A program made the translations under genes and the position numbers. From Mactromeris polynyma (taxonomy: Eukaryota; Mollusca; Bivalvia; Venerida; Mactridae), in NCBI GenBank assembly GCA_032209605.1, contig JASFXZ010000033.1, forward strand, positions 2,659,001 through 2,723,000: a DNA stretch of 64,000 nt. Reading direction: 5' to 3'. How positions within the stretch are numbered: position 1 is the stretch's first letter; the number at the start of each line of letters is the position of its first letter. Positions 34,372 to 45,111 of the stretch are shown here, one piece after another. Below the pieces are notes generated by a model. It was not told the DNA's origin. It ran no database searches and worked only from the letters and a program-made list of their open reading frames with translations.

Positions 34372-35157
34372 ATGGTAAGAAGTATTTTAGGTAGTTTCCA
34401 TCAAGGTTGTCCAAATTTTGCACCATATAATGGAATGCAGTGTACTGCAATGGCATTAGTGGCGCTGTTGGCATTTTTTCAGTACGAGCCTTGCAGTATT
34501 TTCAATTTCAGAAGTCAAGATATCGACAGTGTGTTGACTGAAGGCAATCGCCTGTATGGAAGTATTGTTCACTCTATTGGCGAAGTTCGCTACTTAGGCC
34601 ATAATGATTTGCCAAATATTGCTACATTTAGAGGGCAGTTGTACGATGTGCAGTACTCGTCAGATATGTACTACGGTTATATAAACAGACATGCCCAGTC
34701 ACATTTGGGTCAAATGCCATTCAATGACGCAATATCTCAAGCATGCTTACTGTCTCCTTATCATATCTTGACTGTTAATGGCCTGACAATAAGTTTGTAC
34801 ATCAACCCACAAACGAACCGTTTCCTTTTATTTGATTCGCATGAAAGAAACAGGCATGGGTTACCCCGTGATGGTGGTACTGCTGTGTTGGTATCTTATG
34901 ACACATTGGACGAGTTATTTAATTTTCTCTTTGTTCAGTATTCAGAATATTCTTATGAATTGACTCCAGTATGCTTGTCTTCTATTTTTGATCAGGATAA
35001 TTTGCAAACATCTGTTTCACACCCATTGTCCATTAATACAGAAAGTACAGTTGAATCGTTATTGTATTGTCTCACTGTCTGTTTAGATAAATGCATGTCA
35101 CAAACTGGTCGGTTTGTTTTACATAAACAAGTCATATTCCAATTAAACTACAAATGA
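34372..35157 (+). CDS. C76/herpesvirus-tegument-type cysteine protease-like protein
   Basis: An intact 261-codon ORF starting at the ATG in AAACATGG. The N-terminal GMQCTAMAL holds the probable catalytic Cys24. A helical segment follows with IDSVLTEGNRLYGSI (44-65 region), then YLGHNDLP. Residues 152-159, LFDSHER, hold a probable catalytic Asp155/His157, as in the D-x-H motif of the herpesvirus tegument deubiquitinase fold. Similar domains occur in animal transposon proteins and PIF1-helicase-linked ORFs. Expected activity is deubiquitinase or a related peptidase; this is inference from motif order. It is the sole gene of the nested element and has no disruptions, unlike nearly all other element genes here. 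Upstream is AT-rich sequence with no clear promoter. Confidence 0.65.
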   Translation: MVRSILGSFHQGCPNFAPYNGMQCTAMALVALLAFFQYEPCSIFNFRSQDIDSVLTEGNRLYGSIVHSIGEVRYLGHNDLPNIATFRGQLYDVQYSSDMYYGYINRHAQSHLGQMPFNDAISQACLLSPYHILTVNGLTISLYINPQTNRFLLFDSHERNRHGLPRDGGTAVLVSYDTLDELFNFLFVQYSEYSYELTPVCLSSIFDQDNLQTSVSHPLSINTESTVESLLYCLTVCLDKCMSQTGRFVLHKQVIFQLNYK

Positions 35158-35307
35158 TTGATTGGTACCAAGACTATTTAGGCAATTGTCATGAATTGTG
35201 GATGATTCTTACCAGAATTATGGCTTGGTGATGATCATACTTTCTTATTTATTGATAAACAAAATAATAAATCTTCAATATCATGCTTCCTAAAACTTGT
35301 GCCGCCG

Positions 35308-35328
35308 TTTTGATGCTTTGCATCAAAA
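35308..35328 (+). other. 3' hairpin of the nested element
   Basis: TTTTGATGC / GCATCAAAA, a 9-bp stem with loop TTT, 10 bases before the inferred 3' end. It shares its core with the hairpins of the outer elements. Confidence 0.75.
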
Positions 35329-35901
35329 TTAGTCTTGTTTGATTATTGACTAGGTTGCATGTTTAGTGACCATGGCACTTTAGTGGACCAATCAAGTAAA
35401 ATTCAATTACAGTAGTTAATCTGTTTATAGACCCAGTTCCAACTTCTCTGTATAAAGTAAAATAATAATATTTAAAATTGCATTCTTTGAATCTTTTACA
35501 TAACAAATTATAACAAATAGAAGTGATGCGTTAACTGTATGAAATAAATATTTAGATAAAAGTAGTGCTTATTTTAAGCTTATTTTTTACGTACGTATGG
35601 ATCAAAAAAGTAAATGTGTTCCTGTGATAAATTTTGAGTGTCATGATAGTCTGAGATAATTATTTAGAAACTTAATGAGAATTTATGTAAAAGATTCAAA
35701 GAATGTAATTTTAAATATTATTATTTTTGTGAACAAAGACCTTGCTATATACAGAGAAGTTGGAACTGGGTCTGTAAACAGATTAATATTTTTTGTTTAC
35801 GTGTTTGATACTACTAAACTGGAGTGTAATGCTTTAGTTACATGTTTTTTGTACAAAATTATGTAAATAACAAAATATCATTCAATTCTTTAGCGGCGAC
35901 C

Positions 35902-35920
35902 TTTGATGCTTTGCATCAAA
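35902..35920 (+). other. 3' hairpin of outer Helentron-like copy B
   Basis: TTTGATGC / GCATCAAA with loop TTT, identical to 3450-3468 and at the same distance from the element end. Confidence 0.75.
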
Positions 35921-35932
35921 GATTTTCTTGTA

Positions 35933-38824
35933 TGCCATATGTAGTAACTAAATGATAAGTTCATACAAAACATATTATTCTTTATCAGAAAGCAAAGTAT
36001 GCTATAATAAATTTAATTCGATATCATTGCTTTTTAACATACATAACAGCATTTGTACATTCTTGAACTATGTTATTGTGAAGTATAAATATAAATAAAA
36101 TACAAAATGAATGTCTTAAATGATAAACATTCTAACAGCTACACATACCATCCATGATGGAATGTTTACTGATTTTAATAATATGTAAAACATATATCAC
36201 TGAAACATTTTTATGAACGATCACTGATTGTGTTAAAAAATATGAAAAATACGAAGTGTAAAAAAAATGTGGTCAATAAATAGATCTAAAAAAGTTTAAA
36301 TCGATAAAACTGTTCTAGCAAGTAGGCCAATTACTAATTTTTTGAAAAAAAAATCTGAACTGGGGACATACTTAAAATATAATACTGTATATATTGGTCA
36401 GATGTGTCACATTGTAATTGTACACCAAGTTATACATATTGCCACATAATATGCAAACATTAATTTAACACAATCACACAAGGGTACATCCTACTGAAGT
36501 TGACCAGCAAAGTATGTCAACCAAACATAATCCAGATGAAATTAATCCTATTGATGTATACAATTGATTTTGACACCTTATTCATTTATAGTCTGTTGAA
36601 TAAGTTTGGTCAACTTGGGTTTAGATCGAAGGCGAGTAGTCAGTCCAAATTATACATAAAATCTTTCAAGAGTCTGTAATTTATATGTAAAGGATCTTAT
36701 GCGGAAATATTCTACGCTTAGTATCAATCATTGGTATATAAATGGTTCAATCACGCTGAAAACTCTAATTGTCTCATGCGGAAAACTTCTTTTCTTAATT
36801 TCACCAGATTCCACATATCTAGTAGGTTTAATTCTAAGATATTCGTTGCCCTGAACAAAGTCAGATAAATAATGTTTCGTATCAGTTGATATTTCATCCA
36901 TTTTTGTCGGTATTATAGATATATTTATTAACCCCTACTGAAGTCAGAAATCTCTTCGTCCATTGCCAAGATATAATAATCCCTACTGAATGTATGCAAC
37001 ACTTATAGTTTAATTATACAGCAGGTTTGGGTACTATAATCGTAATCATTCTATGATTTTTGAATAAAATTGGGATGCATTAATTTTCAAATATTATAAC
37101 AGTTGTAGATGATTTTTGAGTTTTATCAATTTTGCTCACCTTTACCGATTAAAGGGTCAAATTATTGTCTCAATACCACACCGATTGTTTATCTCAATGC
37201 TATTCTATAAACAGTAATATTTCACCAATTTCTCCCTTATAATGCAATATAATATCATTTTTGCACAAGACAATGTTGAAAGCAAACAAAAATCAATAGC
37301 ACAATACAATTACAATGTCGAAGAGATTCGTTTTCAATGATCATCACAAAATGTACACAAAATCATTTCCATACATTAAAAACAAGCGCGCTCGATGTTA
37401 ATTAACGTAAAGCTTGTATAATCGCTGCATCCGGAATTATCACTTTAATCAGATGACACGCACGCAACGCGCGATAAAGCGTACACTGCAATATCTAGTG
37501 ACACGACATTTAAACCAGTACATAGTACAATGATCATGATGCATTTATAGTTTTACAAAAATACCAAGTCAGAATAAACATCACTGTAACCAACCATTCA
37601 TTGACAAGTTAAGATGATAAAGTCACTCAAACTTAAATTGGATGAAATAGAAAAACAACTTATCTTAGGCGTAGTTCTCCTTGAAATTATCCGTTCAAGA
37701 TAATAATTATCCAGCAAAACATTAACTCTATCAGTATTTGATTCTACGAAATTACCGTTATGTAATAATTCATAATTAATTTCCTTTCGGACACGTAGTG
37801 ACTTCGAATAAGACATGATTATACGTACTAATTTCAATGATTTTATATACATATGCTTACGTATACATTCTACTGTGAGTTAAAACAATTATATAATTAT
37901 AGATGTATTGTACCTTTTCATTTCGATTAATCATAAATGATAGCAACAACAAAATACATTTTTTGTTTACTCTAACTGTACAGTTTGAGTGTAAATTGTT
38001 AGCCATTAAAAATAATAAAAGCGATAATGCTAGTATTATTCACAGTTTGTAGATGAGAAGGATCTTTTAAAAGTACACAGACAATAAATATTTTTCACAA
38101 TTTTTAATCACTTTTAATTAAAGCAATTATTCTTAAAGATCAAATGATAACACGTGTTTAATATCATCTACTCATACCATATTTATCACATATTAAAAGA
38201 AATTAAATTGCCTTAATCAATACAAATTAACACCTTGGTAGTTACAACAACAACAACACAACAGAAGATAATTTAATGAAGAAAATCGTAAAAAACTTAA
38301 CTTTTAATGGAAGCAAGAAGCAATTAATTGTTTAAAATTATAAAAACACCATGATAATGTTCATTCAATTAACAGACATAACTGCTAAAATATTTGCAAT
38401 TCTTGAAAAATATGATTTACTAGCCCCTAAACTTTTGAAAATGGTCAATTTTACAGATTTTTGCTCTATGTTCAATGTAACAGTAGGTGATACTTTTAAA
38501 TTCAAATTGGAAGCGAGAAGAAGTTAAGTTAGAGTAAATATTTTTACACTAAATGAAAAGATAATAAATTGAAGAATATTGTCATAACTGCTAAAATATT
38601 CCAGTATTAAGATTAAATGTTTAAATTTACGTATGAAAATAATTTCCATCTATAATCTATTGATCCAAACTGTCAGAGCTGGGAACTCGATATCGATTTT
38701 CGGGTCATTTTCAAGGGAGACAATCCACTGCGATAAGCCAGCTAAAAGGCACGGAAAGCTGCGTATGGTCCCGTTTATTCAATATGAGGAGCTTGTTTAA
38801 TTAATTTTTTATTATTGCCTTTCA
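35933..38824. other. No recognisable gene
   Basis: AT-rich. The longest frame (37852-37598, minus, 84 codons) is not recognised. No repeat or RNA structure stood out. Confidence 0.45.
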
Positions 38825-40003
38825 GATTCAGCAAAATCACTAAGACATGGCTGAGAAGTACAAGTGTTTTTACTGCTAATGCAAGGTTATTAAGTATGCT
38901 GATCTTATTGAACATTTAATTAGTACACATACAAATGTGTGTCTAAAATATCGAGAATTAGAACTGAATCATACGTCTGGCGTGTTGGGTACAGAACAAA
39001 AGTGTATGAACATATCATACCCTGTGACGGCGAGGTTTTTGTATCTGGTGACAATAGAGTGGATATTTACAGAAACGAAGATAAATGTAAGAAAAAGAAG
39101 CTCAATACTCCGGTTAAACAGGACACGGAAGAACATACAGACAGTTCTGATGAGTATGACGATGAAAAACTTTATCTGAGATGGACATTGGATTTATGGT
39201 TAGTGTATCTGATAATCACAAAGACTGCACCTCTATTGACATGGCCCAATTAATGCAGTGCATTCCTGATGTTTTAGCCAATATAAAGGAAAGTGGTCAT
39301 CTCGAAATTACAGAAAGTGGTGTAACTCGATACTTGAAAAAACATTTCCTATGGACAATATAGGTTATCTCCTTTTTCTGTATATTGTCGACTGGTACTC
39401 AAGTGTTTGTACGTCAACAATGCGTTACATCCGCCCTCAGACCCGATAGTTTTGGGAAGTCGGTTATAGAATGTTCAAAGGAAAACTCATTAGATTTATG
39501 GCTTGACCTCGAAGTATTGGCCAAATTATTAGGGTAATGAAGGAAAAGGCTACTGTCAGTCTTCAGCTTCTAAAATCAATTTCGCCGTCCTTTCCCAAAA
39601 ATCAATGAGAAAAACAAACTTACGCCACTAAAGCCGGGTGTTATGGACAAGGCGATATCAAATTTGTCAGATCATAAGAAAATCGCGAGAGGAAAGGGGA
39701 AAACAATGGGGGACATTGATTGCTGGGGTTATGAGTCGGATCCGTCGAAAAGAGAGGTTACAACGGTTTGAAAGAGAGCAAGTGACAATATGTGAACTGA
39801 TAAAGATTGTTCAAAAATTTGATGAAAGTGGAAAAAGCGTGATTCCATGTAGAGCGGTTGGGGAAATTGTAGTTAAGATTACAAATGTAATTGGACTAGT
39901 AAGTAAGTGACTACGGGATCTTAGATCCATTATTGAACGTCTTAATTTAGGAATTGAAAAGTCTATGACACCCGGAGATAAAACTGATAAACACTAGACG
40001 AAA

Positions 40004-40546
40004 TTGAAATACGTTCCAGTCATCAGTAGCTTGAAAGTCGTAAAATATGATACCGAGAAATCTATTGAACTTACATTAAACCTCATAAATCAGTTTTGCA
40101 ACATATTGGCTGCATTTAATGGAGCGTCACATACCTACAGTTACGACGGTAGAGTAGACATACAGAACCACTGTAAATATCATCAGCTTAAGTCGAATAT
40201 CAGGACCGATGATTCGATGTTAATCAAACACAAGTCTCCAGAATGGTTTGAACTGAGGAAAACTGCTAAGGTTACAGGTAGTACATACAACGCTGCCGTA
40301 GGTCTTGGTAAATTGAAAGACCAGCAAACTCATTTTGACAGAGTTGTGTCAGGGAATGATATCAGGCATTTTTTCGACGTACAGACACAAAACATGGAAT
40401 ATGGCAACAGACATGAGATAGACGGAATAGCCATCGTCGTGGGCAGAGTTCTTCCATCGATATTCCCGACACTTGAATATTATGAGGAGGGATGTGTAAA
40501 ACTATCAAATAATGTACACGAGACATTTATGATTTATGATCGTTAG
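40004..40546 (+). pseudogene. YqaJ-like nuclease domain piece
   Basis: The longest clean block of the pseudogene. It carries SPEWFELRKTAKVTGST and NMEYGNRHEIDGIA, the conserved N-terminal Glu-containing blocks of YqaJ/lambda-exonuclease-type enzymes. The frame stops just where SPDG would begin, so the metal-binding Asp and EIK residues are not in frame. Confidence 0.6.
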
Positions 40547-40864
40547 TCCGGATGAATGCCTTAACTCGTCAGAAGACAGACAGCCTTTGATGATGTTTGA
40601 AAACATATAATACACATATTTTATGAGATTCCGAAATATTACATATCTCAGTTACTTTGTGAAATGCAGGCTATAATTATAAATGCAATCAGATGTTATT
40701 TACTTGTTGGACACCGGAGTCAACAACTGTATTCCAAGTTGATCTCGACAGTAATTTATGGAAATAATGTGGGAAGAACTTAACGAAATTTACGGTACCA
40801 ATAATCCCAGAAGGCCAACTAAATTCTCACCTAAGACGGACAATGGCATAAATATGGTGTACGG

Positions 40865-41644
40865 GTGAAAGAAAATAAACCACTGACAATCTATCAAGCA
40901 CAACGGGATATGTGGAATAAGCAAAGAAAACGGTCAAAATCAGACATATTGAAAGAAATTCGAGGCACCTGTAAGGTCAATTCGACTGATGATTTATCAG
41001 TGACAAAACTAGCTGATGGCGTCGTTGTAGTGAATGGACATACACGGGAACGCCCCTTGAAAATTTTCAGTGGGACTGATTTCCAATTTACATCAACAAG
41101 GGCATGTCGTGACTCTGACCAAATCGTCCTTGAAGAACAGGGTTCATATTCCGTTGCCGACACGCTGAATTTGGCGGACACCTTTGGGAGAGGAGTAGAC
41201 ATTTCCGTCGATGACTCGTTTTGTCGGAGTATAAAAGAAATAGTCGATAAACATTACACTTCTAAAGAATTGAACCCCAGCACAGCCTTTTGGGGGTATA
41301 TACAGGCTCTCTTTGAAGACACTGAATCATTCGAAAGTAACCATCAAGAATATGACAATACAAACGTACAAGAATCACATCTTGCTGAATCGTCATATGA
41401 ACGCATACAGAAGGTATTTGGATCTGAAAATGAAACTGTTCAAGTGGTAGACAATATTTGTCAAAATGATTACGAATATGCTGACTATGTAAACTATGAT
41501 CAGCCTGGACGTAGCAGTTCAGTTATGGGTTCGGCGTTTCATATCCTGTATGGACAAATTGACGCTGATATAAACACTACCGTCGTCGACGAAGGCGAGT
41601 TTCTCATACCTGAACAAAATGTAGGACAACATGTGGAAAATTAG
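40865..41644 (+). pseudogene. Middle block of the YqaJ-family pseudogene
   Basis: A 259-codon open stretch: YQAQRDMWNKQRKRSKSDIL, a hydrophilic segment with TRERPLKIFSGTDF, and an acidic second half rich in D/E. It has no motif I recognise, but its position after the nuclease blocks matches the family layout. It begins after a stop in the same frame, so it is an internal fragment rather than a separate gene. Confidence 0.45.
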
Positions 41645-42822
41645 TACCACATGTGTCTCTAACGAACGCGATCCGATACCTGTAGTGTCACAGACAGATG
41701 AAAATTACACTGAAACTTCAAGGAAGGTTTACGTCCGGAAAATCCTTCTTCGGTTTATCAGTACATGCTGCTTAAATTGCAACAGTCTGAAAGTCATAGG
41801 AATCACATATGGTGCTCAAAAACTGAAGATGATTTCAGATGTTTTACTGAAAACAAAGAACAGCTACATAAAAAGGAGATTATATTATGTATTAATGAAT
41901 TGTTTGAGCATTTGTCTAGACAGGTAAAATATTTCCAGTCGTGGAACAAAGCGCGTTTGTTTGATTTGTTAGTATCAGGTATCTTGAATGAAAACCATTG
42001 TGGAACAGACAATAGAAATGGCAAAAAAAGTCGCAGAAAAAATCCACAAAAACTATCGAAAATTGTATGGAACGTATTGAACAAAATACCGAAAGAAACA
42101 CTAGCTGTAGTACTCAACACGCCCTGTTAACAACGACCACATTTTAGATTCAGACAAGACAACGTGGTTTTCAATCAAACGAGAACGGTTATGTAAGATT
42201 CTACTTCGATGACATTTATCACATTCAAACATGCTTAAGAAGCAAAGTTTGTACTTCTGGAATTTCCAGACTACGGAAAGCAGCATGTGAAAAGGCCACA
42301 GAAAGCGAAACCACGCAGTTAAATGTTGCAATAGTCAATGAGTGCATTTTCTTTTGCAAAGCGAGTATTTGGTGAATACGTTGAACTGTTTATGCGGGAA
42401 AATGGTTTTGAAAATGAAGCTGTTTTTGTATGTCTTGTCAGAAGATGGTTCGAAGCGGAGGATAATTCTGGAATTCCTACATCTGACCGTTGTTCGCGAC
42501 GCCTGAAACTCAGAGAGTGGCTGCTTCAAAGCATTAACTTTGGTGAGTTCCCCCTAAATCGCAATATATGAAGGGAATTCCAATTGTAACATTTGAAGCA
42601 TTGGTAGTTCACCTTGAACGGAAAATACAAACATACGAGTTTTACCAAACAAAACATATAATCCAAGAGCGCTTGGCACACAAGAGGTGAAACCGTTTTT
42701 CAGTAGTATTAGAGATTTACAAATGTAGATCCATCCGGACAAGGAACTCCAAAGCCTGATGATATACCTGATATAATGGCTACAGTAGCGTATCTCGATA
42801 ACATCCGTATGAATCCAGAAAG

Positions 42823-44680
42823 GTACGTACTGTAAATGTATAAACACGATTTTGTAAATAGCGGCTTCAACAGTTTTGAAATAAGGAGACGGATTTTACA
42901 ATGACAATGTTAGATAATCACTTGAAAACACAAATATCCACATATGCAAACTGAAAACGTTAGTCAATGGCTTCTTTGGATATTATTTCGCTCAGAACGA
43001 CGCATTTTAGTCAGTGTTTTATCGACATTTATTTCGTTTTGTGAATCATCTGATAGACTTCAGTGTACATATGTTTAGACACAAAACTTCATATTGTGTA
43101 ATGGATGATGTATTGTACTTTCTACTTGTTATCTCTAAAATAATGCGGAATGCGTACCTAATAGTTAATATACAAGAAAAGTACAATAATGCATGCGAGT
43201 AGTTCTAGCGAATACTTAAGTACTTACAATTTGTCATATCTCCAAAATGTGAAATGGGTTGACGTAAAATTGTCATTCAGTTGCTTGCAATGATTCCTGT
43301 TGATGAAAGTTATAGATTTAATGGCTATGGTCAATTCGTGATTAAACACATTTATATAAGTTTGCATATCAAAGATCTTGTTCTCATCAAGGTCGAATCT
43401 AAAAATGAGTACGACATCTGGTGTTTGCAATCATTAGCCTATGAAAAGCTCAAGCCAATTCAGTATGGAAGTAAGACAAAAGTATGACCATTTGGGTTTA
43501 AACAATTCTTCTCAAGAACAAATGATTCAAGAAATGTAATGCAACGTAATTGAATAACGATACAAATAACGGTGAAACAAACAAAACAGTAGAATTACAG
43601 TATACAAGGTAATGAAAATAAGAAAAATATAACTGTATCCAGTAATGAACCCGATACACTATTATTAATAGTTTTAATTACAGTTAACAAGGGTTGGAGT
43701 GGTAATTCAACGTAACCATAAAATAACTCTTAAAAACACATTCATGTTTAAAATGCTATCAATGGGATACGCATGATACATATTATCGGTTTTTTGACAA
43801 TGCAACTTTTTAAAAATTATTTCGCGGACACAAATTTGGATTTTAAATGCACCGTTTAAACAAAACGTTATTGATTGTCTACTCAAACAGCAATCATGGT
43901 TTTAGTTCTGCAGTCGGAGATCTAAGATATTGACGGCTAACTACTCAGCTATTTAGAACCGGGATCGTTATATGCTGAACAACTTGAAACAACCACAAAT
44001 GAAGGCAGAGCCAAGCACACTCACCCACACTCACGCATACATCTTGCTTATATAGTAAATAGTTTGCCGTACCTGGTCAAAACAATTTTACAACTGTTCA
44101 AGTGGTGGGTTCTTGAAAACGTGTACAACAATTTCAATGTACATTGCATATAATGGGTATATTAATCTCTAGTTTAACATATAATACTGTTAACGTAATG
44201 TAATGCATATAACCAAAATAATGTTAAAAAAAAGACTTTACAGCTTATTTGTTTCCGTCGACTTTCCGGAAGTATAAGTAGGACAGTTTACGTTATTGTG
44301 GTGAAATCGAGCACTATGAACTAAACATAAAAACAAGTATCTTCTTACAATATTTAGCAATCAGATAATTAACCTACAACAAATGTGTGTTACATGTCAC
44401 TTTCCAATTTCAATAATACTATTTGTATCACAGCAAAATAACAAGCACCGAAGAATCACAATTTGTTATCACAGTAATCAAGTAAACATGTAACTGATAT
44501 TACATTTTTAAAGTTTAGTACTGTTTTGTACTATTTAAACCGGAAATATTTGAATGCAATAAATGTCATAATGTCTTAACGTCTTGTATTCATTTCTAAG
44601 AAAGTTGAAACCAGCTCCTTAGCATGTGCACGAACTAGGACGTTGAATATTCGACTGCCTTACCAACATGCACAAGGCAA
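42823..44680. other. No recognisable gene
   Basis: Presumed former intron and intergenic sequence, AT-rich, with only short unrecognised frames (for example 43014-43202 and 43281-43487, plus). Confidence 0.4.
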
Positions 44681-44686
44681 ACGTAC

Positions 44687-45111
44687 GTATTTGACAGATT
44701 GTTTGTTACTTCAATATGTTTAAGTTTTACATGATTGTCTACGTGGTCCTTTTTAAAGTACTGTTTCCCACATTGGACACACAGGTGATTCTTTGTGTCG
44801 GTTTTCTGATGTTCTGTCAGCAGCTCATTGCTTTCGAAGAATACCGTGCATTTCTTGCAACTGAACTTGTATGTCTCATCATGAACCTTTAGGTAACGCT
44901 TTAATGACCTCTTCACTTTATACCGTTTAACACAAATACCACATTCAAATAAATTTTCATCGCTGGTCTCAACTTCTTGATCAACAGAGACATCCAAAAA
45001 TGACCCATCTAATGGATCCATGAGCAGACGACTAAATTCACCATCGCCGTCGTTTTTGACAGCCTCTGAGTCACTTCCTCCATGATCCGTGTTCATAATG
45101 TAGTGTCCGGT
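44687..45111 (-). CDS. C2H2 zinc-finger exon (partial gene)
   Basis: The acceptor TATTTTCAG lies above 45111, and a likely donor AATAC|GTACGT is at 44687. The ATG at 45096 opens an acidic leader (MNTDHGGSDSEAVKNDGDGE), followed by three finger-like units: FECGIC..., FSCKKC...EHQKTDTKNH and HLCVQCGKQYFKKDHVDNHV. The first unit has Y in place of the first zinc-binding His (KRYLKVH), so it may not fold normally. Expected role is nucleic-acid binding. No later exons were found toward 44 kb, so this is an isolated exon or a truncated gene. The acidic leader plus fingers also occurs in fingers that lead transposon-derived genes. Confidence 0.55.

Larger units (their letters stand above)
33417..35338 (+). 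mobile_element. Nested Helentron-like element encoding a cysteine protease
   Basis: Copy A shows the empty site (2895-2903), so the insert is 33417-35338, about 1.92 kb. The 5' end is ATTGACGGCGGCC, with GACGGCGGC facing GCCGCCGTT at 35301-35309 (asymmetric terminal inverted repeats). The 3' end has hairpin TTTTGATGC-TTT-GCATCAAAA and then CTTGT. The 5' end also contains GGCCTTCAGGCC, a small stem-loop. It resembles the outer element in its ends but not in its interior. There is no Rep/helicase gene, so mobility would need enzymes from elsewhere. Its only ORF is the protease at 34372-35157. Confidence 0.7.
32964..35932 (+). mobile_element. Helentron-like element (copy B) carrying a nested element
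   Basis: The outer parts (32964-33416 and 35339-35932) match copy A at 2489-3480 over nearly the whole length. Shared features are the start ATTGTCG, the 3' subterminal GCGGCGAC (35893-35900), the hairpin 35902-35920 and the end GATTTTCTTGTA. A small extra duplication ('gtggaggggcacgtgactta') lies near 33015-33055. A related Helentron-like element (33417-35338) sits in the middle. The conserved 63-codon ORF (35675-35866) is also in copy A. Confidence 0.75.
38826..42822 (+). pseudogene. YqaJ-type nuclease domain gene of a multicopy bivalve family, decayed
   Basis: The acceptor TTTCAG (38825) precedes ATG 38847. In order: a C2H2-type finger (KCFYC-stop-CKV...HLISTH), a basic linker KCKKKKLNTP, a segment with MVSVSDNHKDCTSIDM and NIGYLLFLYIVDWYSS, a helical region, and YqaJ-like PD-(D/E)XK recombinase blocks at 40220-40560 (WFELRKTAKVTGSTYNAAVG, EYGNRHEI, EEGCV, then a broken SPD). 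Then the frame 40865-41644 and IPIVTFEALVVHLERKIQTY. The last blocks are VDPSGQGTPKPDDIPDIMA and MNPER up to donor AG|GTACGT. At least eight frame changes or stops are seen; the nuclease EIK motif is gone. Family function is unknown; a mobile-element origin is plausible from its copy number. Confidence 0.6.

Noticed and set aside
37598..37852. 84-codon minus-strand ORF
   Set aside because: No recognisable motif, in AT-rich sequence where such frames arise by chance.
41803..42120. Minus-strand ORFs in 41.8-42.3 kb
   Set aside because: They are antisense to the plus-strand YqaJ-family blocks, which have the recognisable motifs.
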